Below are positions 36,845 to 46,900 of a stretch of 64,000 nucleotides of DNA, piece by piece (the stretch's first letter is position 1; each line of letters starts with the position of its first letter). The notes under the pieces were generated by a model. That model was not told the DNA's origin. It did not search any database and worked only from the letters and a program-made list of their open reading frames with translations. The stretch spans positions 1 to 64,000 of the forward strand of contig JAJDCQ010000224.1 in assembly GCA_029260755.1 (NCBI GenBank). Reading direction: 5' to 3'. The DNA is from Planctomycetota bacterium. Its GTDB lineage: Bacteria; Planctomycetota; J058; JAJDCQ01. A program made the position numbers and the translations under genes.

Positions 36845-38079
36845 CGACCACCTTGCCCTTCGACGGAGGCCTCCCGGCGCGCGCGCCGACGGCGATAGAC
36901 GACGCTGACGACCCAGAGCAGGATCGGCACGCCGAAGATGAACCCCATGATCCCGGCCATCCCGATCCGGACTCCGGTGACGCCCACGTTCGGCGGTTCG
37001 TAACGCCGCACGCCTCTCGCGGCGAGCGCGGCCTCGACCTCCGCGAACGAGACGTCGCCGCCGCTCGCCGCGGCGGTCAGCTCGGCCTCGGTCGCCTCGA
37101 ACGCCTCGACCCACGCGCGCCCCTGGGCGAAGCCATCCCTCGCGACCTGGACGACATGCTCGCGGCTGTGGAGACGGAGTCCGAAGTTCTCCCCCTGAGA
37201 GACCGCCTGCCCCAGCCAGTCGAACGCCATGTCGAGTCGCGCGTCGATCACCTCGGGAAACGGGTGCCCGAGCTCCTTCGCCTTCAACCAGGCCCAGATC
37301 GCGAGGTTCCGACTCCGCCGGGCGTAGAGACGGTCTCCGAGGACGAGGAACGCATCCGAGAAGGTCCGATCGGCTCGGATGAGCGCGAGGAGGCGACGCT
37401 CGTCGAACTCCGCCCCCTGCGATGGGCTGAACGCCGGGTCTCGATAGCCGCCCTTCGCGATCGCCTCGCGAACCCGCAGAACGAGCTTCGCGGACTGCCG
37501 TGGATCGAGGTCCTTCACGGGGAAGCCGTCGACGTAGCCGAAGCCGAGGAAGTCGTGGATCGGAGGCGTCGAGGGGTTCGCGGCGACGGCCGCCCGCCAG
37601 TCGAGCATCTTCACGTAGTGGTCGCCGAGACCGAGGTGCCCTTCGGGTTTGATCGCCAGGGCGCGGCGCGTGTAGTCCGCCGCGGCGGCGAAATCGCCTC
37701 GCTTCTTCTCCAGGACCCCGAGGTTCGAGAGGGTCTCGTACCGGCCTGGCGCGAGCTCCTCGACCTTGCCGAACGACGCGACCGCCTCATCGAAGCGGCC
37801 GAGCTTGAGCTGGGCGACGCCGAGGTCGTTCCACAGCGCGGCGGCGTCCTCCTGCGAAGGTCCCTCTCCGAGCGTCGACTCGAGACGGACGAGCCGGGCC
37901 TGCCAGTACGCGGCCCCGTGGTGGGGAAACTGGCCGAGGATGAGGTCGAAGACATCCGCGCGAGTCTCGAGCTCGTCCCGCAGAGTGTTCGCATCCCAGA
38001 TGCACGCGTCGGCCCGCGAAGCTGCGGTCAGAGCGATGAGCAAGGCGGCGAGGATCGTCGGAGCGGCGAACGTGCGCAC
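36841..38079 (-). CDS. Exported TPR protein with C-terminal membrane anchor
   Basis: A 412-residue protein: signal peptide about 1-25 (ending SRADA), TPRs at about 60-140 (ALWNDLGVAQLKLGRFDEAV; ETLSNLGVLEKKRGDFAAAA), a helical middle (RRLLALIRADRTFSDAFLVL), and a final transmembrane helix at about 378-398 (FIFGVPILLWVVSVVYRRRR) with an Arg-rich cytoplasmic tail. It is probably an anchored extracytoplasmic adaptor. GTG 38079 is preceded by GAGGGA. A lone TATAAG-like -10 lies at 38098-38103. It heads the block epimerase, TPR-kinase, transporter, DUF1499 lipoprotein. Confidence 0.7.
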   Translation of the reverse strand: MRTFAAPTILAALLIALTAASRADACIWDANTLRDELETRADVFDLILGQFPHHGAAYWQARLVRLESTLGEGPSQEDAAALWNDLGVAQLKLGRFDEAVASFGKVEELAPGRYETLSNLGVLEKKRGDFAAAADYTRRALAIKPEGHLGLGDHYVKMLDWRAAVAANPSTPPIHDFLGFGYVDGFPVKDLDPRQSAKLVLRVREAIAKGGYRDPAFSPSQGAEFDERRLLALIRADRTFSDAFLVLGDRLYARRSRNLAIWAWLKAKELGHPFPEVIDARLDMAFDWLGQAVSQGENFGLRLHSREHVVQVARDGFAQGRAWVEAFEATEAELTAAASGGDVSFAEVEAALAARGVRRYEPPNVGVTGVRIGMAGIMGFIFGVPILLWVVSVVYRRRRARREASVEGQGGR

Positions 38080-38208
38080 GAGTGGTCCCTCAGGCTCCTT
38101 ATACCCGAGCCGAGATCGCCGCGCCCGCGGCTCCCCCGCGGCCCGCCGACATCGCCCTCGACGACCGGAATGGTGGTAGCATTCCGAGGCGGTGAGGCCC
38201 GGCGATCC

Positions 38209-38970
38209 ATGAACGAGCCCTCGAGAGCACGATACGACCGGATCGGGCGAGGCTACGCCGCCCATCGGCGCGAGGACCCCGAGCTCCGGCGGCGGATCCA
38301 CCTCGCCCTCGGCGAGGCGAGGAGCGTCGTCAACGTGGGCGCGGGGAGCGGCTCGTACGAGCCGCTCGACCGCCACGTCACCGCGATCGAGCCGAGCGAC
38401 GTGATGGCCGCGCAGCGCCCACCCGAGCGCCCTCCCGCGATCCGGGCCGACGCCGGCGCCCTCCCGCTCCGCGACGACAGCGTCGATGCCGCGATGACGG
38501 TCCTCTCCCTGCACCACTGGGATGATCGCCGCCAGCGAGGCGTCCGCGAGATGCGCCGGGTCGCGCGCGGCAACGTCGTGATCGTCACCTACGACCCGCG
38601 GGTGAGCGGCGCCATGTGGCTGATGGCGGACTACCTGCCGGAGGTCGCCGAGCTCGACCACGCGATCTTCCCTCCGCCCGAGGAGATCGCCGGCTGGCTC
38701 GGCGGCGCGCGGATCGAGACGCTGCCCGTCCCGGCCGACTCGCCCGACCGGATGCTCGGCGCGTTCTGGGCGCATCCGGAGTGGGTGCTCGACGAGGCGA
38801 TCCGCAACGCGACGTCGGGGTTCGCGCGTCAGCCCGACGAGGTCGTCCGGCGGGTCGTCGATGCCGTGCGGCGCGATCTCGACGACGGGACGTGGGAGGC
38901 CCGATACGGCCACCTCCGCCAGCTCTCGGAGCTCGACGTCGGGCTCAGGCTCATCGTCGACGAGCCCTGA
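38209..38970 (+). CDS. SAM-dependent methyltransferase (type 11 class)
   Basis: A 253-residue cytoplasmic methyltransferase. SAM-binding motif I is VVNVGAGSGSYEP, motif II VTAIEPSDVM, motif III IRADAGALPL, motif IV DAAMTVLSLHHWDD, the order of Methyltransf_11. The substrate is unknown. It starts at ATG 38209, about ten bases after a GGTGAGG element, and a small inverted repeat (GGAATG...CATTCC at 38167-38185) lies upstream. Divergent from the TPR protein and convergent with the HEAT-like gene, so it forms a single transcription unit. Confidence 0.88.
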   Translation: MNEPSRARYDRIGRGYAAHRREDPELRRRIHLALGEARSVVNVGAGSGSYEPLDRHVTAIEPSDVMAAQRPPERPPAIRADAGALPLRDDSVDAAMTVLSLHHWDDRRQRGVREMRRVARGNVVIVTYDPRVSGAMWLMADYLPEVAELDHAIFPPPEEIAGWLGGARIETLPVPADSPDRMLGAFWAHPEWVLDEAIRNATSGFARQPDEVVRRVVDAVRRDLDDGTWEARYGHLRQLSELDVGLRLIVDEP

Positions 38971-38982
38971 CCGACGGCGCGA

Positions 38983-40200
38983 TCACCGCGCGCGCGCGAC
39001 GATGCGAAGGACCGCCGACGCCGCCGAGCTCCGCACGTGCGCGACGTCGTCCCCGAGCAGCGGTCGGAGAGCCGCAAGGTCCTGCTCATCACCAGCCCGG
39101 GCGAGGAGCTGGATCCAGTTGAACGCGCCGCCCGGCTGGGCGATCGACCCCGGGAGCTCGGCGCGGGCGAAGTCGAGGACGAGGTCGCCCCGCGACGCGT
39201 CGACGTCGACGATCACGAACGCCGCGCAGAGGCGGACCTGGGGATCCGGAGAGTCGAGCTGGCCGGCGAGGAGCTCGAACCCGACCGGATCGCCCGCCTC
39301 CGCGAGCGCGCGCCCGATGCTCAGTCGCACGAGCCACTCGGGCATGGGCGTCTCCTCGAGCTTCGACCAGCCCGCGAGCGCGTCGTCGACGCCGACGCCC
39401 CCGTGAGCGACCATCGCGGGAAGCACGCGCCCGGCGCACGACCGGTGTTCGCGGTGGGCACGGAGCTGCTCGACCGCCCGGGGGCGAGCCCAGTCGTGAC
39501 GAGCGATCGCGATCAGCCCGGCGAGGGTCATCGCGTCGCAGCCGGCGGCGCCCTCCGCGGACGCCCGCGCGAGGAGCAGGTCGAGCTCGTCGACGCCGCC
39601 GAGCTCGCCCAGCAGCGTCGCCCCCCAGCCGGCGATCGCGGGCGAGCCGCCCTCGAAGGCCTCGCGAGCCCACGGGAGGGCCGCCGCGTCGCCGATCTCG
39701 TGGATGGCGGCGGCGGCCGCGCCGAGGCGAAAGTCGTCCGTCTCGGTCTCGAGGAGGGCGAGCAGCCAGGCCCGGGATCCGGGATCGCCGCGAGCGGCCA
39801 GCCGGCGATGGGCCTGAATGTCGACGCCGAAGCGGTTCGGCGTCGATGCGGCGACCTCGACGAGCGCCTCGATCAGCTCGGGCGTCGCAACCTCGCTCGC
39901 CGCCGCCATCGCCTCCCCGCCGCCGGCCGGATCGCTCGGGGCGTTTCGGATGGCGGCGAGGACCAGCGGCGTGACGATCTCCGCGAGCAGCTCGGGCCGC
40001 TCCGACCCGCGCCACCCGACGACCTGGTCGTAGGCGGCCAGCGCGTCGTCGGGCCGGCCCGCTTCGAGGGCGGAGCGACAGCTCGCCGCGTGCCACGCCT
40101 CGGGCGCGGCCCGCCAGAGGCCGAACATCGGGAGAATCAGGGCTGCGAGGACCGCCGACGCGAGCACACGCCGACCGATCTGGCCGGGTCTTCGGGTCAT
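38983..40200 (-). CDS. Membrane-anchored HEAT-repeat-like protein
   Basis: A 405-residue protein with an N-terminal signal-anchor (about 10-32: LASAVLAALILPMFGLWRA) and then helical HEAT/PBS-like repeats (AWLLALLETETDDFRLGAAA; DAAALPWAREAFEGGS; VRLCAAFVIVDVDASRGD; VAHVRSSAASAVLRIVA). No catalytic motif. It should be an extracytoplasmic scaffold. The ATG at 40200 has only a weak ribosome site; it faces the WGR operon across 109 bases. Confidence 0.6.
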   Translation of the reverse strand: MTRRPGQIGRRVLASAVLAALILPMFGLWRAAPEAWHAASCRSALEAGRPDDALAAYDQVVGWRGSERPELLAEIVTPLVLAAIRNAPSDPAGGGEAMAAASEVATPELIEALVEVAASTPNRFGVDIQAHRRLAARGDPGSRAWLLALLETETDDFRLGAAAAAIHEIGDAAALPWAREAFEGGSPAIAGWGATLLGELGGVDELDLLLARASAEGAAGCDAMTLAGLIAIARHDWARPRAVEQLRAHREHRSCAGRVLPAMVAHGGVGVDDALAGWSKLEETPMPEWLVRLSIGRALAEAGDPVGFELLAGQLDSPDPQVRLCAAFVIVDVDASRGDLVLDFARAELPGSIAQPGGAFNWIQLLARAGDEQDLAALRPLLGDDVAHVRSSAASAVLRIVARAR

Positions 40201-40309
40201 GTCGCGTTGGACGACGCGCAGCCACCCGGGGTTCCCCGCCAGGGCTGGACGCTCGGAAGCGGCCTGGCCATCATGGCGCCCCAGCAACCGCCAGGAGGCT
40301 CGTCACGCC

Positions 40310-43045
40310 ATGAGACGCTTCACCTTCGAGGACGCCAAGTCGAGCAAGTTCTGGGAGATCGAGCTCTCGGCCGAGACCGTCACCGTGCGGTTCGGTCGAC
40401 TGGGCACGGATGGACAGACCAAGGCGAAGGAGTTCCCGGACGCCGCCGCCGCGCGCAAGGACCACGACAAGAAGATCGCCGAGAAGCTGAAGAAGGGCTA
40501 CGTCGAGGAGTCCGGCGGAGCGCCCGCGGCCCCGGCGAAGAAGACGCCCGGAACCGAGGCCAAGGCGACGAAGACGGTCTCGGCGAGGAAGAAGCCTGCG
40601 ACGACGAAGAAGGCCACCCCCAAGAAGAAGGCGGCCTCGAAGAAGGAGCCCGCCGCGAAGAAGAGCGCGAGACGAGCCAAGGCGAAGAAGGGCGCGACGC
40701 CGAGCGAGGTCATCGCCGCGATCGACGCGTTCGTCGCGACCACGCGCGGACGCGAGGTCGTCGCCGCCTGCGAGAGCGCGGACGTGCTCGAGCTCGACGC
40801 GCTCCGAGGGCACATCCAAGCGCTGCCCGAGCGCGCCCTGCCCCTGGACCAGCTCCTGCCCGAGCCGGACGAGTTTCCCGGAGAGATCTACCGCTGGTCG
40901 GCGACCGCCCTCGTCGCGCTTCTCGCGATGCGCGAAGCGACGTCGAGCGACCCGGGGACCGAGACGATCGCCGGGGACCTCGAAGTGGGAGGGGAGGACA
41001 TCCGCATCGTCCCCGGAGACCTCTCCGTCGATGGAGCCCTCTTCTGTCACGGCGCCCTCCTGGTGGCCGGCGGCCTCTCCGTGACCGGACCGATCAGCAT
41101 CGAGGAAGGAGCTCACGTCTCGATCGGCGGAGCGGTTCGCTGCCGCTCGGCGCTCGTCAACTCCGCGATCATCGCGGTCGGCGGGCCGGTCGACGTCGAG
41201 CTCGCCGTCTTCCACTACAACCACGGGATCGCGCTGCTGGCCGGTGGGATCGAGGCGAAGCTCGTCATCGAGGACGACCAGTCGGTCGAGATCGCCGGCG
41301 CGGTGAAGGTCGACGCCGCGAGAGCGTGGGAGCTGAAGCTCCCCGGAGCCCGTGCCCTGTCCCACGACGAGGTGGTCGAGCGCCTTCGACCGATCCTCGT
41401 CGAGGAGCTCGCCGCCGACCTCCCGCCGACCGACCCGATGGAGGACGACGACGCGCCACACGGCCTGGCCGAGGTGCTCGTCAAGCACGTGAGCGAGCAC
41501 GGGCGGATCCTCGCGAGCGACCCCAAACCAGCTGAGGCCGTCGACGAGTCGTCGGACATCGACGCCGCCGCGGTCGTGAAGGCCGCCTTCCGGGCCGGGC
41601 TCGAGGGCTGGGACCGCCCGTCGAAGGCCGCCCTGCGCGACCTCCCGCTCATCCCCGAAGCGACGCGGCTCGAGCTCGCGCGGGCCCACTTCGAGAAGGG
41701 CAAGAAGAAGAAGGAGAAGGACATCGACACCGCGTTCGGGATCCTCGCCCTCGGCCGCGGCGGCGCCGACTGGTGCCGGGAGCTCTGGGAAGCGCTGCCG
41801 CCTCACGCAGTCGGCCGGCAGGCCGTCACGGCCCTCGCGGCGACGCTGCCCGCCGACGAGGCGCTCGCGCGCGCCTGGGGCGCGGTCGAGCGCGTCGACG
41901 AGGGCGAGGTCGACCACCGCATCGCGGCCCTCGAGAGCCTGAGATCTCCGGCGGTCCTCGACGTCATCGAGGACATCGGCGTCGTTCGCGGCTGCGATGA
42001 CGGCACGCAACGCTGGGACGACCTCGCCAGAAGATCGATGCTGACCTGGTCACGGGTGCGACGATGGCTCGTCTCCGGGCCCCCCCTCGAGCGCCTCGGC
42101 CTCCGCTGCATCGACGCGATCCGGCAGATCGACGAGGCGGGCGATCAGTTCGGCCATCCGACGATCGACGAGCTCCGCGAGGTCGTGAGCGAGGAGCAGA
42201 TGCCCGACCCCGGTCTGCTCGTCCGGGCGACGCGATCGGCGACGCCCGACGACGGGCTGGCGCCTCCGATCGACGCCGCCGCGCTCGACGCGCTCGATCC
42301 GTGGCGCGCCCTCGCCCTCGCCGCCCGCGCCGTCGAACGCGCGCTCCCGGCGGCGCTCCTTCCGCCGAAGCTCGAGCATCCCGACGACACCGCGAAGTCG
42401 TTCTCGCCCATCCCGACCGACGGAGAGCCCGGCGCCTGGCTCGCGTCGACCGTCGAGCGCGCCCGCGACGCCGCCGCGGCGCAAGACATCGACGAGGAGC
42501 GCTCCTCCGAGGACGCCGAGGCGCGGCGACAGCGGAGCCGGCTCACGAATCAGCACAAGCAGACCTCGGTCCCGGCCCACCTCGTCTCCTCGGCCGTCGA
42601 TGCCCTGAGCGACCGGCTCGCCGGATCGGACGACGACGCCGCGCTCGCGAACGCCATCTCCGACGCCGCCCTCGCCGCCGAGTACGCGACGATCGGCCCG
42701 GCCCTCGGAACGCGCCCGCCGCGCGAGCCCGTGACGAGCGCTCGCCGCAAGGCCGATGTCCGCGACGCGTTCCGCGCCGCGCGCGCGGCCGACCGGGCCT
42801 GGCTCGCCGAGAACCGCGCGCCCGAGCCGGCCTTCTTCGACCGCCCCCTCTGGGACCCGGCCGAGCCGACGATCTGGGCCGAGGTGGTCGCCGAGTTCGC
42901 CGACTTCGAGCGGGAACGGATCGAGGGGCGGCGCACGGCGCCGAAGCCAGCCGCCTCATCCGCGTTCCCGCGCTGCCCCGAGTGCAACGCGTCGGTCTTC
43001 GACTTCCACACCGTGTGTCCCAAGTGCGACACGCCGCTCAAGTGA
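40310..43045 (+). CDS. WGR-domain protein with histone-H1-like linker, bactofilin-like beta-helix and C-terminal zinc ribbon
   Basis: A 911-residue cytoplasmic protein. Residues 1-68 are a WGR domain (KFWEIELSAETVTVRFGRLG), known from PARPs and MolR-like bacterial proteins as a nucleic-acid or protein docking module. Residues 70-127 are a Lys/Ala linker (KKPATTKKATPKKKAASKK), like histone H1 tails. At about 220-345 repeated short strands (IAGDLEVGGEDIRIVPGDLS; VDGALFCHGALLVAGGLS) form a polymer-type beta-helix similar to bactofilin. A helical middle follows, and the last 25 residues hold CPEC...CPKC, a zinc ribbon. Together these suggest a DNA- or nucleoid-associated scaffold (inference). GGAGG precedes the ATG. 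The next gene starts on its stop codon. Confidence 0.75.
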   Translation: MRRFTFEDAKSSKFWEIELSAETVTVRFGRLGTDGQTKAKEFPDAAAARKDHDKKIAEKLKKGYVEESGGAPAAPAKKTPGTEAKATKTVSARKKPATTKKATPKKKAASKKEPAAKKSARRAKAKKGATPSEVIAAIDAFVATTRGREVVAACESADVLELDALRGHIQALPERALPLDQLLPEPDEFPGEIYRWSATALVALLAMREATSSDPGTETIAGDLEVGGEDIRIVPGDLSVDGALFCHGALLVAGGLSVTGPISIEEGAHVSIGGAVRCRSALVNSAIIAVGGPVDVELAVFHYNHGIALLAGGIEAKLVIEDDQSVEIAGAVKVDAARAWELKLPGARALSHDEVVERLRPILVEELAADLPPTDPMEDDDAPHGLAEVLVKHVSEHGRILASDPKPAEAVDESSDIDAAAVVKAAFRAGLEGWDRPSKAALRDLPLIPEATRLELARAHFEKGKKKKEKDIDTAFGILALGRGGADWCRELWEALPPHAVGRQAVTALAATLPADEALARAWGAVERVDEGEVDHRIAALESLRSPAVLDVIEDIGVVRGCDDGTQRWDDLARRSMLTWSRVRRWLVSGPPLERLGLRCIDAIRQIDEAGDQFGHPTIDELREVVSEEQMPDPGLLVRATRSATPDDGLAPPIDAAALDALDPWRALALAARAVERALPAALLPPKLEHPDDTAKSFSPIPTDGEPGAWLASTVERARDAAAAQDIDEERSSEDAEARRQRSRLTNQHKQTSVPAHLVSSAVDALSDRLAGSDDDAALANAISDAALAAEYATIGPALGTRPPREPVTSARRKADVRDAFRAARAADRAWLAENRAPEPAFFDRPLWDPAEPTIWAEVVAEFADFERERIEGRRTAPKPAASSAFPRCPECNASVFDFHTVCPKCDTPLK

Positions 43046-43860
43046 CGACGGTGACCAGCGAGAAGCTGCTTTCGCTCGAGCAAGCCTGGCGCGAGTCCCG
43101 CGCCCTCGAGGACGAGGTCCGCCTCCTCGACGAGCTGTCCCGCACCGGCGAGCTCGGCTCGTTCTGGCCGAGGAAGTCGCTCCGGTCGCGCCGCTTCTGG
43201 CGGGGCTACCTCGGCTTCAACGACGACATCTCGGGGCTCCAGGGCCAGACGATCGAGCTCCCCCTCTCGATCGAGCACGCCCTCCTCGTCCGCCTCGACG
43301 AGCACCTGCCCGACGCCGCCCTCCTCCTCGCCCACCCGAGCTTCGAGTCGCCGGTCGAGCTCGCGCGGCGCGAGCTGCTCGCCCCGCGGCCGGACGTCCT
43401 CCGCTGGGAGGAGCTCCAGCTCGTGATCGACATGCAGCGGCGCTTCTTTCCCAAGCGCCTCCCGGAGAGCACGACCCTTCTGCTCCACCCGTTCACGCCG
43501 CCGGTCGCGGAGGCGTCGCTGCCGATCTACCACGCCACGGTCGAGGCCGCCCTCCAGAAGGCGAGCGGGTTCACCGACGGCGAGATCGACTCGTTCCTCA
43601 TCTGGCGCTCGACGGGCGACGTCCACTGGGAGCGCACCGATCAGGGCTACATGCTCACGGGCGACGACCTCGAGAAGGAAGACTACCTCTCCCTGCGGGT
43701 CGACGACGACGAGGCGACCGTGAGCGAGCTGCCGTTCGAGGCGCTCGAGGAGGTGTTCGAGCGATGCCGGGAGCTCCTCGCCGCCGCCCGACGCGTCGGC
43801 GATCCGGGCGGCGCGACGCTCCCGTGGGACTCCGACGAGGAGGAGGACGACGACTGGTGA
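43042..43860 (+). CDS. Hypothetical protein coupled to the WGR protein
   Basis: A 272-residue acidic cytoplasmic protein, starting at GTG 43042 inside the GTGA that ends the WGR gene; an in-frame GTG at 43051 is an alternative. It has a mixed alpha/beta pattern (RSRRFWRGYLGFNDDISGLQ; ELPLSIEHALLVRLDEHLP; LLLHPFTPPVAEASLPIYHA; GEIDSFLIWRSTGDVHWERT) and a very acidic end (DSDEEEDDDW). I recognise no family. Strict coupling argues for stoichiometric partnership with the WGR protein. The kinase ATG follows 68 bases after its stop. Confidence 0.65.
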   Translation: MTTVTSEKLLSLEQAWRESRALEDEVRLLDELSRTGELGSFWPRKSLRSRRFWRGYLGFNDDISGLQGQTIELPLSIEHALLVRLDEHLPDAALLLAHPSFESPVELARRELLAPRPDVLRWEELQLVIDMQRRFFPKRLPESTTLLLHPFTPPVAEASLPIYHATVEAALQKASGFTDGEIDSFLIWRSTGDVHWERTDQGYMLTGDDLEKEDYLSLRVDDDEATVSELPFEALEEVFERCRELLAAARRVGDPGGATLPWDSDEEEDDDW

Positions 43861-43928
43861 ACGGGCGGCGCTTTGCGTCGCCCGGCGACCGGTGCGAGAG
43901 TAGGTCCGGGACGGGAGCCAGCTCGGCA

Positions 43929-46900
43929 ATGATGCGAGATCCGCTCGGAGCGATCGCGGCGCTCCAGCGCTACCAGCTCGTCGGCGAGATCGCACGCGGC
44001 GGGATGGGCATCGTCTACCGAGCCCACGACCTCCAGCTCGACCGCCCCGTCGCGATCAAGGTCATCCTCGCCGGCCCCGAGACGAGCCCGCTCGCCCTCG
44101 AGCGCTTCCTCCGTGAGGCGCACGTCGTCGCCCGCCTGAACCACCCCGGAATCGTCTCGGTCTACGACTTCGGCCGCGGCGACGGGCTGATCTACCTGGT
44201 GCTCGAGCTCGTCGAGGGCGGCCCCCTGAACGAGCTGGTCGCGGCCTCGGGTGGACGTCTCGCCTGGCCCGACGCCGTCCGGACCCTGCGCCTGGTGCTC
44301 GACGCCGTCGGCTACGCCCACGGCCAGGGCGTCGTCCACCGCGACCTCAAGCCGCAGAACATCCTCGTCGATCGCGACGGTCGCATCCGCGTGATCGACT
44401 TCGGCCTCGTCCGGCAGCTCGACGACGAGGGCGGCGGCGCCCAGCTCACCCAGCCGGGCCGATGCATCGGCACGCCGCACTACATGTCGCCCGAGCAGTT
44501 CCAGCCGGCGCACGACGTCGACGCCCGCAGCGACGTCTACGCCCTCGGCGCGGTCCTCTACGAATGCCTCACCGGGCGCCCCCCGATCTACGAGGCGTCG
44601 CTCGTCGAGCAGGTGAACGCGGTCCTGAAAGGCGCCCCGCCGCCGCCCCCGTCGGCCCACGGCGCGCTCGTCCCCCCGGCGCTCGACGCGATCATCCTCA
44701 AGGCGATCGCCAAGGACCGGGAGCAGCGCTGGGCGAGCGCGGCCGAGCTCTCCGCGGCGCTCGCCGAGCTCGCCGACGCCGCGCCTTCCGGAGCCGGCTG
44801 GACGACGCCGGTCCCCGCGCCGGCGACCTCGCCCGCTCCGGACGAGGCATCCGGAAGCTCGACGAGGCTCCGCGCCCAGCGAAGCTCGGGCCGCCACCGG
44901 GCGCCGAGCAGCTCGGCCCGCCACCGGGCGATCGGCAGCTCGGCACGCCATCGGGCGATCGGCAGCTCGGCCCGCCATCGCCGCGTCTCGGGGCGTCACC
45001 GCGTGCCGTCGGGACGGATCAAGCGCACCGACCCGCTCCGCCCCGCCGCGGCCGACCCCGATGAGCTCGACGCCGCGGCGACCCGCGCGGATCGCCAGCT
45101 CGCGACGACGATCCTCGCCGCGGCGGCGCCGGTCGTGCTTCTTCTCGTCCTGATCATCGTCCTCGTCGGATCGGGCGATCCCGCCCCCGAGGCGGCGACC
45201 GACGACGCCGGAGCGGGAGCTGGTCGAAGGGTCGCGGCCGCCCTGGCCGCCGCCGGCTCCGGACGCCCCGAGAACGGCGCTGGCGACGACGACGACTCCG
45301 GCGAGACGCCCCGACCGGACGCCGGCCCGGACGACGACGCGGCCGGGAGCGAGACGGGCGGAGCCGGCGGCGCGACCTCCGGGCCGACGGCCTCCGACGA
45401 CCAGCCCGCACCGCCCGAGACCGCGGAGGGGAGCGGCGGCGCGGCGCCGGAGGTGTCGACCGAGCCGCCGGACCGAGCGGCCCCGCCCGAGCCGACCGGC
45501 CCGGCGTCGGGAGAGCGCCTCGCGTCGCTCGTCGCCGTCGACCTGCCTCGCGCGATCTCGGACGGCGACGGCGATCGCGCCGAAGACCTGCTGAGGCTCC
45601 TCGTCGCGAGCGTCGCCGCCCCCGAGGCGCCGCCGGCCCTGCGCGGCGCCCCCGGCCTGTGGGCCAACGTGATCCGTGCCGTCATGCGCCGGACGGCGAA
45701 CGAGCCGTCGCGCCCCCTCGACGAGGCCCTTCTCGGGCTCATCGGCGGCGACCTCCCGGCCGCTCGCCACGTCCTCGCGCGCGCATCGCTCGTGGCCGAC
45801 GACCCGGGCTCGGGCGAGCTCCGAGCCGACTGGACGCTCGCCGTCGCCTGGATGGTCGCAGCCACCTCCGATGAGCTACGAGCCGGCACCCTCGGATCGA
45901 GCGGCGAGGACGGCATCGACGACATCGACGACGTGCTCCGCGCGGACCTCGCGGCGTCCCGCTGGCCCGAGGCCGCTGCCCTCGCCTCGGCGATCGGCGC
46001 CGCCCGGCTCGAGTCGCGGCTCGCGCCCGCGTCGATCGAAGCGGTCGCGGCCCTGACGAGAGCGATCGACGCGCGCGCCCGGGGTGACCTCGAGGCCGCC
46101 TTCGCGCCCGCGCGCCCCGGGGCGGGCGGGCAGATCGAGGCGATCGAGGCCATCGGGGTCCCGGCGCTCACCGTCCACGCCCGGCTCCTCCACGCCGCGG
46201 AGCGGCTCGACGCGGGGGAGGCCGATGCGGCGAACGCCCACGTCGCGGCCGCCGTGGCTTCGGCGGGTGCCGACGAGAAGCTCACGGCGACGACGAAGCC
46301 GAGCGCGGCCGCCGCGGCGGCCCTCGCCGCCTGCCGACGGATCGCGATCGAGGGCGACCCATCGAAGGGCGTGCTCCCGGCGGCCAGCGAGAAGGCGCTC
46401 GACGGCTTCGTCCCCGACGCGCGCCTCGGGCCGCTGCGCGCGCTCGTGAAGGCGCGCGCGGCGCTCCTGCGGCCCTGCGCCGGGATGGCCAAGCTCGACC
46501 TGGTCGCGTGGATCGACGAGATCAAGACGGCGATCGCCGGGCTCGACGCCCACGACGAGGAGGCGTTCGGCGACGCGACCGCGCGCGCCCTCGCCGAGAC
46601 CTGCCGCGAGCGCCTCCGAGCCCGAGGCTCGGCGGCCGCGAAGGGGCACGTCGTGATCGACCTCGACGACCCGGCGATCGGCGCGGCGCTCGGGGCGCCC
46701 GCCGCCACCTACGCGTTCGTGCCGGGCAAGGGTCTCGCGCGCAAGGGCGAGGACGCCGACCTCGCCGCGGTCGCCGCCGTGAAGCCGTTCCCCCTCACCC
46801 TCCCCAAGGCCGTCCGCGTGATCGCCCTCGCCGGCGAGGCCGGCGGCGAACGCGCGCCCTACCTGTCGTTCGGCTACCCGGGGACGGCGCAGGGCGCGAT

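Noticed and set aside
38167..38185. GGAATG...CATTCC inverted repeat before the methyltransferase gene
   Set aside because: Only six paired bases; too short to call an operator without other copies.
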